From the NCBI GenBank assembly GCA_020847355.1, contig JADLCG010000298.1, positions 1 through 21,522 of the forward strand: DNA of 21,522 bases, read 5' to 3'. The DNA comes from Anaerolineales bacterium (GTDB taxonomy: Bacteria > Chloroflexota > Anaerolineae > Anaerolineales > Villigracilaceae). Both the position numbers and the translations under genes were made by a program. Shown here in pieces: positions 7,469 through 16,060 of the stretch (position 1 is the stretch's first letter; each line of letters starts with the position of its first letter). Under the pieces are notes generated by a model that was not told where the DNA came from, did not search any database, and was given only the letters and a program-made list of their open reading frames with translations.

Positions 7469-7477
7469 AGTATATCA
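7469..7477 (-). promoter_or_regulatory. Extended -10 promoter of the GAF gene
   Basis: The minus strand reads TGATATACT, that is TGn joined to TATACT, an extended -10 element, 22 nt upstream of the ATG at 7446. No convincing -35 is present, which fits the extended type. Confidence 0.5.
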
Positions 7478-7513
7478 CCAAGCCGCGCATGAAATCGAAA
7501 GGGCGTTTTGCGA

Positions 7514-7519
7514 TATACT
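7514..7519 (+). promoter_or_regulatory. Leaderless -10 box of nadD
   Basis: TATACT is followed by CGCGGC and then ATG at 7526. The spacing and sequence match the cyclase gene (TATAAT-CGCGCC-ATG). There is no Shine-Dalgarno, so the mRNA is probably leaderless. Confidence 0.55.
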
Positions 7520-7525
7520 CGCGGC

Positions 7526-8134
7526 ATGTCTCATTCGCGCATTGGCTTATTCGGCGGGACGTTTGACCCGCCGCATCTTGGGCATTTGATTCTCGCCAGC
7601 GAAGCCAGTTATCAATTTAATTTATCGAAACTACTTTGGGTTCTCACGCCTAATCCGCCGCATAAACAAAATCAAATCATCACCGCGCTGGAACATCGTT
7701 TGGCGATGGTTGAATTAGCCATTGCAGATAATCCTAAATTTCAACTCTCGCGCATAGAAATTGACCGGCCCGGTCCGCATTACACTGTGGATACGGTCAA
7801 TCTCATCGCGCAACAAGAACCGCAAGCGGAGATCGTTCTGCTCATCGGCGGGGATTCGCTTCACGCTTTACCCACTTGGAAAGATAATCGGGAGTTAGTC
7901 GCTCAGGTTCATAAAATCGGAGTCATGCACCGCCCGGGCGATAAATTCAATCCGCAGAGTTTATTCGTCAAAATCCCCGAACTCAAAGAGAAACTCATTT
8001 TTATCGAAACTCTGCTCCACACGTTATCCTCGCACGAGATTCGCCGCCGCGCAAAAGAGTTACAACCTTATCAATATTATATTTTGCCGTCGGTCTATCG
8101 TTATATTGAAGAAAACTTTTTATATCAAAAATAA
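7526..8134 (+). CDS. nadD: Nicotinate-nucleotide adenylyltransferase
   Basis: 202 residues from ATG 7526, the usual length. An in-frame TTG at 7508 lies inside the promoter and is rejected as a start. The protein begins with the nucleotidyltransferase signature GLFGGTFDPPHLGHL (HxGH at about residues 17-20), has the conserved GPHYTVDT and LLIGGDSL segments, and ends with SSHEIRRR, the counterpart of the ISSTxIR motif. It joins nicotinate mononucleotide and ATP to make deamido-NAD in NAD biosynthesis, in the cytosol. It is not next to the frequent neighbours obgE or rsfS. The MFS gene starts 2 bp after its stop, so the two are probably cotranscribed. Confidence 0.95.
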   Translation: MSHSRIGLFGGTFDPPHLGHLILASEASYQFNLSKLLWVLTPNPPHKQNQIITALEHRLAMVELAIADNPKFQLSRIEIDRPGPHYTVDTVNLIAQQEPQAEIVLLIGGDSLHALPTWKDNRELVAQVHKIGVMHRPGDKFNPQSLFVKIPELKEKLIFIETLLHTLSSHEIRRRAKELQPYQYYILPSVYRYIEENFLYQK

Positions 8135-8136
8135 TT

Positions 8137-9279
8137 ATGCAAATCTTTCTCAATTCAATTTTCTCTTCTGTGGCGCTGGGGCATTTAATGGTGGATATTT
8201 TCAACTCCAGCCGTCCGGTTTTACTGACCTATCTCAATTTATCAGAAACCGAGATCGCCGTTTTCTCCTCGATTTATATTTGGGCTTCAGCGCTCACGCA
8301 ACCTTTATTCGGATACATCTCCGACCGCACCGGTCCGCGCTGGATGGCGGCGGGCGGCGTATTATGGATGACGATTTTCTATTCCGCCGCGTTGCTCCTG
8401 CCGGGCAAAGCCGGTTTAATTTGTTTGATCGTTGCGGCGCTCGGTTCTTCCGCTTTTCATCCGGTTGGCGCGGTTCAAGCCACGCTCTGCGGACAGACCT
8501 CGCTCAAAGGTAAAGAGACGACAGCCGCTTCCCTATTCTTCATGTCTGGTCAGTTGGGACATTTCATCGGTCCCATTTTTACGGGATTAATTCTCGCCGC
8601 TTACCAAATCCCGGGCTTGCTCATCCTCCCAATCATTTCCATCCCCGTCGGCTTTTCGCTCCTTCATCGCCTGCGCGAGAATCATCCACATCCGGTCAAT
8701 ACGAATACAAAAAATCAAATGCAAGCCGGGCTGAGTTTTATCCTCATCTTGATGCTAGTCGCCGCTTTGCAATCTTGGGCGCAAGCTAACATGGTCAACT
8801 TAATTCCCAAGTACATCAAAGACCTCGGTCAAAGCGCCACCGTGTACGGAAGCATGGCGGGACTCTTCATGGGCGGCTCGGCGCTAGGGAATGTGATTGG
8901 CGGTCATTATGGGGATCGTTATCCCAAACGGGTTGTCGCTTCCAGCGCTTTATTTCTTTCAGCAATTCCAATTTATATCGCCAGTCAAATCGGCTGGTCT
9001 AACTGGTTGTATCTGCTCATTCCGCTGGCGGGCGCTTTAACTGGCGCAGTGAACAGCATTATGATCGTGCTGGCGCAACGCATCATCCCCGGCGGCATGG
9101 CGCTGGCTTCTGGATTAATTCTCGGTTTCATTTTTTCTTCCGGAGCGCTGGGTCTAATTTACACTGGTCGCCTAGCGGAAGTTCACGGATTTCCTTATGT
9201 ATTAATCCTAACAACCGGCATGGTTTTGCTTGCCGCGCCGTTAGCTCTGGCATTAAAAGTTCCAACCGCGCAAGCATAA
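8137..9279 (+). CDS. MFS transporter, fosmidomycin-resistance (Fsr)-like
   Basis: 380 residues, almost wholly hydrophobic, with about 12 predicted membrane helices in two halves. A motif A-like loop GYISDRTGPRW (59-69) recurs in the second half as GGHYGDRYPKR. The SSAFHPVGAVQA segment (about 104-115) with GQLGHFIGP downstream resembles the Fsr branch of the major facilitator superfamily, whose members export drugs or small metabolites. The substrate here cannot be inferred. It starts 2 bp after nadD with no obvious Shine-Dalgarno, so it likely depends on translation of nadD. Confidence 0.85.
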   Translation: MQIFLNSIFSSVALGHLMVDIFNSSRPVLLTYLNLSETEIAVFSSIYIWASALTQPLFGYISDRTGPRWMAAGGVLWMTIFYSAALLLPGKAGLICLIVAALGSSAFHPVGAVQATLCGQTSLKGKETTAASLFFMSGQLGHFIGPIFTGLILAAYQIPGLLILPIISIPVGFSLLHRLRENHPHPVNTNTKNQMQAGLSFILILMLVAALQSWAQANMVNLIPKYIKDLGQSATVYGSMAGLFMGGSALGNVIGGHYGDRYPKRVVASSALFLSAIPIYIASQIGWSNWLYLLIPLAGALTGAVNSIMIVLAQRIIPGGMALASGLILGFIFSSGALGLIYTGRLAEVHGFPYVLILTTGMVLLAAPLALALKVPTAQA

Positions 9280-9457
9280 GCGCCGATCAAAACCGCATTT
9301 CACGCTCGCTTTTATGTATAGCTTTTTTTATTTTGAGCATTGCATAAATGATAGGTCGGCGTTTAATCCTTATTCTTAAACGGGGCAAATTTCCGCTAAT
9401 TTCAGCGACTCTGCAAGATTACTTACCAAATCGTCTAGTTTTCATAAATGTAAAGCG

Positions 9458-9548
9458 AATCCGACGGATTTTAGTACTCTAGTCCTGTTCTTCTTCTTGG
9501 GCGCACAGTTCATAATGCGCCAACTCATTAAGTGAACGTACTTAATGA
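9458..9548 (+). promoter_or_regulatory. 5' region with three inverted repeats before the cadherin gene
   Basis: The 280-bp gap 9280-9559 has no gene and no clear -35/-10 pair. It holds AATCCG-A-CGGATT (9458-9470); GGCGCA-N10-TGCGCC (9500-9521, extendable with one bulge); and TCATTAAGT-N6-ACTTAATGA (9525-9548, perfect 9-bp arms) ending at the base before AAAGGAG. The last could be an operator or an RNA hairpin next to the ribosome binding site. It matches no riboswitch class that I recognise. Confidence 0.4.
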
Positions 9549-9559
9549 AAGGAGAACAA

Positions 9560-12500
9560 ATGAAACGAACATTCCGCTGGCTCTTCAGCGCCGCGCTTTC
9601 AATCATCCTTGTCATTGAAAGCTACGGCGCCGTTAGCGCCTCTAATCATTTTGCCGCCCCAAAAACCTATTATGTCTCTTTGAACGGCAACGATTCCAAC
9701 CCGGGCACAGCCGCCGCGCCCTTTAAAACTTTTACTAAAGCCGCCGCCGCGCTCGCCCCAGGCGATGAATTGCAAATCTTTGGCGGGACGTACACGCAAC
9801 CATTAACCGTTTCTAAAAGCGGAACGGCTTCCGCCTACATTACGATCAAACCTGTCCCCGGCGAAAAAGTAATTCTGGATGCAGGCTTAACCAGCGTGCG
9901 CGCCATGATGTTAACCGGCAGTTACCTCAATGTTGAAGGCTTGGAAATTCAGCGCGCCAAAGATTTCTGCGTGGATATTCAAGGCAATTACATCACCGTG
10001 CGCAACCTAAACGTCCATCACTGCAACGCTACCGGCTTGCGCGTGAAAGGCAAAAACGTGATCGTTGAAAGTTCCAGCTTTCATGACAACATCACCGAAA
10101 ACCTCAACGGCGCAAAAGGCAGTTGGGGCATCGCCGCGCGCGTCACCTTAGGCGCGGAGAATGTCACCTTCCGCAACAATCAGGTCTATAACAACTGGGG
10201 CGAAGGCTTGGGCGCAGGTCAAGCCAAATTTATCAATTTCTACAACAACGTTATTCACGATAACTATTCAGTTAATCTCTACATAGATAACGCTTCAGAC
10301 ATCAACATTGAAAACAACTTCGTGTACAACACAGACGCGCGATTCTTCCGCGATGGCAAACCCGCCAACTGTATTTCATTGGGCGAAGAAACCTATTCCG
10401 GCTGGGGCGCGCAATTGGCGCGCATTCGCATTGTTAATAACATCGCTTTCTTTTGTAAGCGCGGAATCGGCTACACCTATTCTGAAGTCAGCGGCGGCGG
10501 CATGGATACCGTCACGATTGCCAATAACACCGTTTGGGGCACAACTGATATGGGCATCGTCGTCATCAACGCGCCCGCCAAGACGCGCAACTCCATCATC
10601 GCCAATAACATTGTGCAACAACCCAGCAATCGCTTAGCCGATATTCAAGTGACTTCAGGCATCACTTTCAAAAATAATTTTTGGGTCAACGCTTCCAGTG
10701 CGCCCAAAAACGCCGCCGGCACAGGCGATCAATTTGGCGACGTAAAACTCGCCTCAACGCCCGGAGCCTCAGCATCATCCTATCGCTTGAGCGCTTCTTC
10801 CCCAGCGATCAATGCCGCCGCCGCGCTCAACATCCTCACCGACTTTGAAGGCAAAACGCGCGGTCCGCGTTTTGACATCGGCGCAATTCAATATTCTGGA
10901 AACGTCAACACGCCAGCCAGCCCCACGCCAACCAACTCAGCTACGTCAACGCCAACTTCGCTACCTACCAACACGCCTGTTCCAACCTCCCTCAATACGG
11001 CAACACCAACAGCGGCACAGCCTACGAACACCGCAACCTCAACTGCAGTAGCTTCGCCCACAAATACAAGCGTAGCCACTTCCACAACCGTCTTTACGCC
11101 CAGCGCAACCAACGCGCAAGTCACAAACACAGAACCGGCTACGCAAACTCCAATTCAACCAACTGCCACGCTTCCCACACCCTCCAACGATTCTGTACCT
11201 GTTTTACCCAGCGGACAACACAGCCTCGACGTTCAAGTGAAAACCCGCAATGACGACGCTGAAGAAACTGCAAGCGGCAAAGTTTATCTAAACAGTTCAG
11301 ACCTTGAACTCATCTACGATACTAAAACGCAAATTGTCGGCATTCGCTTCACCGGAGTCAACCTGCCCCAAAATGCGGAGATCGTCAGCGCGTATCTCCA
11401 ATTCATGGCGGACGAATCCTCCACCGAACCACTGACCCTGCAGATTCAAGGCGAAGCCAGCGCCAATCCAGCCGCCTTTATTTACAAAAATAGAAACCTT
11501 TCTTCGCGCCCGCGAACCACAGCGCTTGTCGCTTGGTCTCCAGCCGCTTGGAACAAAGGCGAGCGCGGCGTAAATCAAGCCACGCCAAATTTAGCGCCCA
11601 TCATTCAAGAACTGGTCAATCTCCCCAATTGGACTTCCGGAAATGCGCTGGTCATCTTCATCAGCGGCACAACCGGCAAACGCATAGCGGAAGCGTTTGA
11701 AGGCGGAGCGGCGCGCGCGCCAAATCTGCATGTTGAATATAACGAAGCCAGCGCTTTGCTCTCCATGCCGACTGAAACCGCCAGCGCCGCCCCCACCGCA
11801 ACCTTGCCGGCGACAACAACCCAAACATTAACTTCCACTGAAACCGCTTCGCCGATTCCAGCTACGCCAACTGCGACATTCACCAACACGCCGGAACCTA
11901 CTGCAACCAGTTCCCCCACTGAAACAGCTACGCCAACTGCGACCTTTACCAACACGCCGGAACCCACCGCAACCAATTCCCCCACGCCCACAGCTACGCC
12001 CGCCTCCCCAACGGATATTCTTCTATCCAACACAACGGTAGACGAAAACCAAGCGGCAAACCTCAACGTCGCCTCATTATCCGCAACCGACCCAGATTCA
12101 ACAGACGGCTTCACCTACGCTTTGATAGATACGCCAACCTGTTCAGGCGTAAACAACGCCGCGTTTGAAATTAGCGCCAGCGACTTAAAAGCGACAACTT
12201 CTTTTGACTATGAAATGCAAAGCGCCTACACGCTGTGCATTCGCGTCACCGACGCGCAAGCGCTGAATTTTGATAAAGCCGTCACAATCAATATCAACAA
12301 CGTCAACGAAGCGCCCGCCATGACCCTCAACAACGGCGAACAAGTTAATCTCAACCTAGACGAGAACGCGCTAGATATCGCCCAACTCACCGCCGCCGAT
12401 CCAGATGCAAATACAATTTTCGTTTACTCAATCGTTGGCGGCGCAGATGCGGAGCGTTTCTCCATTGATAGCGCCAGCGGCAAATTAACCTTCAACGCCG

Positions 12501-13285
12501 CGCCGGATTTTGAAACGCCCACAGACGCGGACATGAATAATGTCTATGAAGCGCTCGCGCAAGTCAGCGATGGGGCGCTAAACGCCACGCAAGCCATTTC
12601 AGTTACGATCGCGCCGGTTAACGATAACGCCCCCACCATCACGCCCGTCATAGACAAAATAACCGGCAAGGAAATCACCGAACGAAACGTAGATGAAAAT
12701 TCAACCAAAATAACTTCAGTCAGCGCGCAAGATTTGGATTTGCCCGCCGAGACGTTGACCTTTTCAATCAGCGGCGGAGCGGATGCCGCGAAATTCTCCA
12801 TAGACGAAAAGAGCGGCGAACTCGCTTTCAAATCCGCGCCGGATTTTGAAACGCCCAAAGACGCAGACGCAAATAATATCTATGAAGTCAGCGTTCAAGT
12901 TTCAGATGGGACGCAAAACGCCGCGAAAGATATTACCGTAAAGGTTCTGCCGCTCAACGATAACGCCCCAAGTTTCATTTCAAACACCGTAGATTTCACG
13001 CTAAGCCTCGCGGAGGATACGCTTAAAGTAATCGAGCTAAAAGCGCTGGATGCAGATTTGCCCAACGACTCGCTGACCTTTGCAATTAGCGGCGGGGCGG
13101 ACGCCTCTTTATTCAAGCTGGAAGCTGATTTAAAAACCCTGAGCTTTATCTCCGCCCCAGATTTTGAAAACCCAAAAGACGCCGACAAAAACAATGTTTA
13201 TGAAGTGAAAATTCGCGTCACTGACACAAGCGGAAAAACCGCCTTCCAAACCTTACTGATCACAATCAGTAACGTCAATGAATAG
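9560..13285 (+). CDS. Secreted beta-helix / CBM-like / cadherin-repeat surface protein
   Basis: 1241 residues. The start is at 9560, with GGAG 5 nt upstream; the ATG at 9545 lies inside an inverted repeat and lacks a site. A signal peptide ends near AVSA (about residue 27). Domains in order: a right-handed parallel beta-helix (about 35-447) opening with YYVSLNGNDSNPGT, typical of DUF1565/polysaccharide-lyase-like helices, with N-rich turns; a Thr/Pro linker (450-545); a jelly-roll module (about 550-732) like CBM96/DNRLRE domains; a second Thr/Pro linker (735-815); and four cadherin-like repeats (818-1241) with DEN, DPD/DLD, DFE and NDNAP calcium-binding motifs. It probably binds or cleaves polysaccharide outside the cell. 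The catalytic residues of the helix cannot be assigned. No sorting signal or membrane anchor is seen at the C-terminus, which stops just after the last repeat. Confidence 0.9.
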   Translation: MKRTFRWLFSAALSIILVIESYGAVSASNHFAAPKTYYVSLNGNDSNPGTAAAPFKTFTKAAAALAPGDELQIFGGTYTQPLTVSKSGTASAYITIKPVPGEKVILDAGLTSVRAMMLTGSYLNVEGLEIQRAKDFCVDIQGNYITVRNLNVHHCNATGLRVKGKNVIVESSSFHDNITENLNGAKGSWGIAARVTLGAENVTFRNNQVYNNWGEGLGAGQAKFINFYNNVIHDNYSVNLYIDNASDINIENNFVYNTDARFFRDGKPANCISLGEETYSGWGAQLARIRIVNNIAFFCKRGIGYTYSEVSGGGMDTVTIANNTVWGTTDMGIVVINAPAKTRNSIIANNIVQQPSNRLADIQVTSGITFKNNFWVNASSAPKNAAGTGDQFGDVKLASTPGASASSYRLSASSPAINAAAALNILTDFEGKTRGPRFDIGAIQYSGNVNTPASPTPTNSATSTPTSLPTNTPVPTSLNTATPTAAQPTNTATSTAVASPTNTSVATSTTVFTPSATNAQVTNTEPATQTPIQPTATLPTPSNDSVPVLPSGQHSLDVQVKTRNDDAEETASGKVYLNSSDLELIYDTKTQIVGIRFTGVNLPQNAEIVSAYLQFMADESSTEPLTLQIQGEASANPAAFIYKNRNLSSRPRTTALVAWSPAAWNKGERGVNQATPNLAPIIQELVNLPNWTSGNALVIFISGTTGKRIAEAFEGGAARAPNLHVEYNEASALLSMPTETASAAPTATLPATTTQTLTSTETASPIPATPTATFTNTPEPTATSSPTETATPTATFTNTPEPTATNSPTPTATPASPTDILLSNTTVDENQAANLNVASLSATDPDSTDGFTYALIDTPTCSGVNNAAFEISASDLKATTSFDYEMQSAYTLCIRVTDAQALNFDKAVTININNVNEAPAMTLNNGEQVNLNLDENALDIAQLTAADPDANTIFVYSIVGGADAERFSIDSASGKLTFNAAPDFETPTDADMNNVYEALAQVSDGALNATQAISVTIAPVNDNAPTITPVIDKITGKEITERNVDENSTKITSVSAQDLDLPAETLTFSISGGADAAKFSIDEKSGELAFKSAPDFETPKDADANNIYEVSVQVSDGTQNAAKDITVKVLPLNDNAPSFISNTVDFTLSLAEDTLKVIELKALDADLPNDSLTFAISGGADASLFKLEADLKTLSFISAPDFENPKDADKNNVYEVKIRVTDTSGKTAFQTLLITISNVNE

Positions 13286-13298
13286 CTCCATATAAACG

Positions 13299-13359
13299 TA
13301 CCGTCCCGAAGGTTGGCGTTGATCTTTTGATTTACGCAAAACCTTCGGGACGGTATTTT
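13299..13359. terminator. Long-stem terminator after the cadherin gene
   Basis: Perfect 16-bp arms (13299-13314 and 13340-13355, core CCGTCCCGAAGGTT) enclose a 25-nt loop with an inner GCGT/ACGC pairing, then TTTT. It lies between convergent genes 14 nt after the stop, so it may serve both. Confidence 0.88.
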
Positions 13360-13379
13360 CGCCAATCTCTATTTTTAGT

Positions 13380-14486
13380 TTAAGCGTTTAAGCGATATGT
13401 ATGATATTGATTCTGACACGGGTTGCCCCAAGCGATGTGCATCTCGCGCGCCGTCAGATCAATCACTAAAGCGTTAATCGTCTTCTCGCGGTCCAGCGGA
13501 TGAGCCTCGCGCGCGTTATGATTACAAATCGAATTAGGGAAGTTAACATGATCTTTCTGAATCGCTTGCAAACTTTCCAAAGTGTGCATTTCCTTTTGAC
13601 GCAGTAAGCGCGCGGCGCGGAAATAACGCACGCGCGAAGAAAGCAATTCATAGGAATTTTTCTCGACCAATTTCATTTGCGGGTCAAGATAGTGATTGGT
13701 GTGAACGAGCGCGCCATCCGTAGTGGATAAAACTTCAAATTTGCGCGCTGAAGCTTCCACTGAATACATCTCGCCGCTTTCATGGACCAATACATGGTTA
13801 TACCCCGCCTCGCGATGATCAATCAAAATTCTGCCCATCGCGCCGGAAATGCGGCGGGCGGCTAACACAGCCCGAGAGACGACCAGACGCGGAATTCCGA
13901 TCCGCGCATCTATTGGATATACGGAGTTGATCAATTGGGCAATGCCGTAGGCATTAAATCCCACGTTGCTTAACAGCCCGCCATACGTCATCGCTAGAAA
14001 CGGCGGTTCATTATCCGGCTTGGCGGAAATGACCATTACGCCCTCTTCATCATCGGGAGTCCAATCTTCGTTGTGCGCGGCGTACACGTGACCATTTTCC
14101 GAACGCTCCTGACTCACCGCAAAGCTGGTACAGCGCGTCAGATGGAGCGCATCCATCGTCACTGCCTCCATCACATTCAGCGTCACGAGATCGTCAAAGG
14201 GCAGGTTGGCTCCCTGAGCTATGCCGCGCAATTCATCCACATATTGCGGATATTTTTCTTCGGCAAACGGCAAATATTTTCGCGCTTGCAATTTTGCCTG
14301 CTCCCAATTGAGTTGAAGTTTATCTACGGTTGAAGTGATCAGTTCGCGCGCGCTGTCCACGCTTTTGCGAATCGGTTCGCGCGCCGCTTCGCCGATTTGC
14401 CGCCCCATTTCAAAAGTTGAGCCGGAAACTTCAATCAACAGCGGCGGGGTTGTGTGAATTGGCGCTTGGTTAAGTTGGTTTTGCAT
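13380..14486 (-). CDS. C45 family acyltransferase/peptidase (penicillin acyltransferase-like)
   Basis: 368 residues, no signal peptide or membrane segment. The N-terminal FEMGRQIGEA and LRGIAQGANL segments, the nucleophile motif RCTSF with Cys119, and AAHNEDW at 137-142 identify the acyl-CoA:6-aminopenicillanate acyltransferase family (MEROPS C45, Ntn hydrolase fold). Such enzymes self-cleave before the Cys to expose it and hydrolyse or transfer amide-linked acyl groups. Bacterial members mostly have unknown substrates, and a penicillin role is not implied. GGAGG lies 4 nt before the ATG. A terminator hairpin stands immediately upstream of that site. Confidence 0.88.
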   Translation of the reverse strand: MQNQLNQAPIHTTPPLLIEVSGSTFEMGRQIGEAAREPIRKSVDSARELITSTVDKLQLNWEQAKLQARKYLPFAEEKYPQYVDELRGIAQGANLPFDDLVTLNVMEAVTMDALHLTRCTSFAVSQERSENGHVYAAHNEDWTPDDEEGVMVISAKPDNEPPFLAMTYGGLLSNVGFNAYGIAQLINSVYPIDARIGIPRLVVSRAVLAARRISGAMGRILIDHREAGYNHVLVHESGEMYSVEASARKFEVLSTTDGALVHTNHYLDPQMKLVEKNSYELLSSRVRYFRAARLLRQKEMHTLESLQAIQKDHVNFPNSICNHNAREAHPLDREKTINALVIDLTAREMHIAWGNPCQNQYHTYRLNA

Positions 14487-14502
14487 AAGACCTCCAAAAA
14501 TT

Positions 14503-14530
14503 AAAAACGCCCCGAAGATGATTCGGGGCG
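14503..14530 (-). terminator. Terminator of the sigma operon, abutting the next gene's RBS
   Basis: On the minus strand CGCCCCGAA, a 5-nt loop and TTCGGGGCG form a 9-bp stem (14530-14508). The T-rich tract continues to the GGAGG binding site of the C45 gene. There is no T-run on the plus side, so it works on the minus strand. Confidence 0.8.
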
Positions 14531-14538
14531 CAGGAGGA

Positions 14539-14544
14539 ATTATA
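14539..14544 (-). promoter_or_regulatory. Possible -10 box of the C45 gene
   Basis: Consensus TATAAT on the minus strand lies just before the terminator hairpin, so a transcript would begin at the hairpin itself. No acceptable -35 is found 16-18 bp upstream, hence low confidence. Confidence 0.3.
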
Positions 14545-14558
14545 CCGCAGTCAATCTG

Positions 14559-15530
14559 TTAGCCAGCCGGAGTTCCTTGAACGACAGTTGGGGCAGAGCC
14601 TGAGTGCGCGCCAAAGCGCGTCATCATTACGGAACCGATGCCCACGAGCGCGAGGGCAAATTTGAAAACCCAGCCGATGCAGGGAATTAAACCCGCAAAG
14701 CCAACCACCAAAACCAACAGAAAAGTTCCAAAGGCAGTGGAGAAAATCGGTTGCCAGCTTTGATTGATCGCCTGAACAAAGCGCCGCCCAACTTCCTGAC
14801 CAATCGCAACAACGCCTAAAACCCAAGCGCAGAAAATAACGAAGATTGGCAGGATCGTCCAAAATAGCAGAGTTGAAATGAAAATGGCAAGCAAGCCAAC
14901 GCTTGCGGCGACGAACGGTTGCGCCAGCGCATAATCGCCTACGCGCTTAATTGGCGCGTCTAAAAAGAGCGTTAGCAGTAGCGCGACGATCGCCATGCCC
15001 AAAGCTTTGAGCATTACGCTAAAGATTTCGCCAAACGGATTAACGATAACATCCACTCGCGGTTCAGAAAGTTGCTCAATATCCGGCGGAGCGTTATTGA
15101 CAATCTGACCGTCCACTTCAGCTTTGGGATCCTGATCCACCCGCCCGCCCATTGTAGTTATATTGCCCTTGACGATGGCAGTTTCAGATAAGTTGGCGTT
15201 ACTGCCAATTAATGCAATATCTCCAACAATTTTATGCGTCAGGCTTAATGTTCCGCCAATGACGGCGATCTCGCCGTTTACAGAACCGGCAATATTCAAA
15301 TTGCCGCCGATCAACACAATATCGCCATTCACTTGAGCGTCTTTTTCAATCGTAATGTTGCCGCCAATTAATACGATACTTCCATTCAGCGTTTGCGCGC
15401 TGGATAAAGTGTAGTTCTGCCCAAAGAGGAAAATATCTCCAGCATTCGGAGTTTGCGCGCGCGCCACATTCAAAGGCGCGAATAAAAACGCCGATAAAAT
15501 TATCAAGCCAACAATTTGTTTCCTAAACAT
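14559..15530 (-). CDS. Bactofilin-like beta-helix protein with C-terminal membrane domain
   Basis: 323 residues from ATG 15530, which overlaps the anti-sigma stop as TAATG; the frame is open further upstream but that part lies within the anti-sigma gene. A signal peptide ends ARA (about residue 25). Residues 40-145 are short repeated strands of the type VNGDIVLIGGNLNI, SVNGEIAVIGGTL and IVGDIALIGS, like the polymer-forming bactofilin (DUF583) beta-helix but placed outside the membrane. Residues about 170-303 form several hydrophobic helices. The C-terminus is a short polar tail. It is likely an envelope scaffold or sensor controlled together with the sigma factor. Its position as third gene of a sigma/anti-sigma operon suggests a direct target or an accessory regulator. 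Confidence 0.82.
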   Translation of the reverse strand: MFRKQIVGLIILSAFLFAPLNVARAQTPNAGDIFLFGQNYTLSSAQTLNGSIVLIGGNITIEKDAQVNGDIVLIGGNLNIAGSVNGEIAVIGGTLSLTHKIVGDIALIGSNANLSETAIVKGNITTMGGRVDQDPKAEVDGQIVNNAPPDIEQLSEPRVDVIVNPFGEIFSVMLKALGMAIVALLLTLFLDAPIKRVGDYALAQPFVAASVGLLAIFISTLLFWTILPIFVIFCAWVLGVVAIGQEVGRRFVQAINQSWQPIFSTAFGTFLLVLVVGFAGLIPCIGWVFKFALALVGIGSVMMTRFGAHSGSAPTVVQGTPAG

Positions 15531-16060
15531 TACGAAGCGACTCCTTGCGGCAGGCGGGCGAAACGCCAAATTGAAACTGAGCTTAACAAGCCAAATCCGG
15601 CTACGGCGGAGACGATCATCATCCAGAGATATGGCGGAAGCAGGTTGGGAAGCACGCGGGCAAAGACCAGCAAAGTCTCGCTCACCGCGCGAGCGGAATT
15701 TGTTAAATAGAGGAAATACCCAGAGAGCGTCGCCAGCCATTCAGTTGGCGCGGCGGTGAATGCGCGCAAATATGGCGCTGTCAGCCAAACGAGCAAGGCG
15801 GCGCTACACAAAATCAAAGCTAGCGCTCCTAAAATTTTACGGCGCCGATCAGCCGCTTTCTGGAGCGCCAATCTTTGTTGAAAGCGCGAAGCGAACCCAG
15901 CCGACGGGCGAATGACGCGCGCTGAGCGCAAAGCCAAGCCCGTTGCGGACAGCGCCGTACAATCCACGCACGTGCGCAAATGCAAATCCAATTCGCGTTT
16001 TTCGCTGGGGGTTAGATATTTATCAGTCAGCAACCACTCTTCAAAAGGCTGGTGATTCAT
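15530..16060 (-). CDS. Zinc-finger anti-sigma factor, membrane-bound
   Basis: 176 residues from ATG 16060, with AAAGGAG 5 nt upstream; an upstream in-frame ATG at 16084 lies deeper in the sigma gene and lacks a site. The N-terminus carries the anti-sigma zinc-binding motif H27-x3-C31-x2-C34. Membrane helices are predicted at about 76-97 and 142-165, so the zinc domain should face the cytoplasm with a short external loop between the helices. It is expected to hold the ECF sigma factor encoded just upstream. The start lies within the last 20 nt of the sigma gene and the stop overlaps the next start, indicating translational coupling and fixed stoichiometry. Confidence 0.9.
   Translation of the reverse strand: MNHQPFEEWLLTDKYLTPSEKRELDLHLRTCVDCTALSATGLALRSARVIRPSAGFASRFQQRLALQKAADRRRKILGALALILCSAALLVWLTAPYLRAFTAAPTEWLATLSGYFLYLTNSARAVSETLLVFARVLPNLLPPYLWMMIVSAVAGFGLLSSVSIWRFARLPQGVAS

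Noticed and set aside
7508..7525. TTG start for nadD
   Set aside because: The TTG overlaps the region of the -10 box, and the conserved GLFGGTFDPPH start is only a few residues after ATG 7526.
13286..13379. Small gene or ncRNA in the gap after the cadherin gene
   Set aside because: The gap is filled by the terminator hairpin; nothing else is seen.
15531..15740. 70-codon N-terminal extension of the bactofilin-like protein
   Set aside because: It lies wholly inside the anti-sigma gene in another frame, has no hydrophobic signal of its own, and the real signal peptide begins at ATG 15530.
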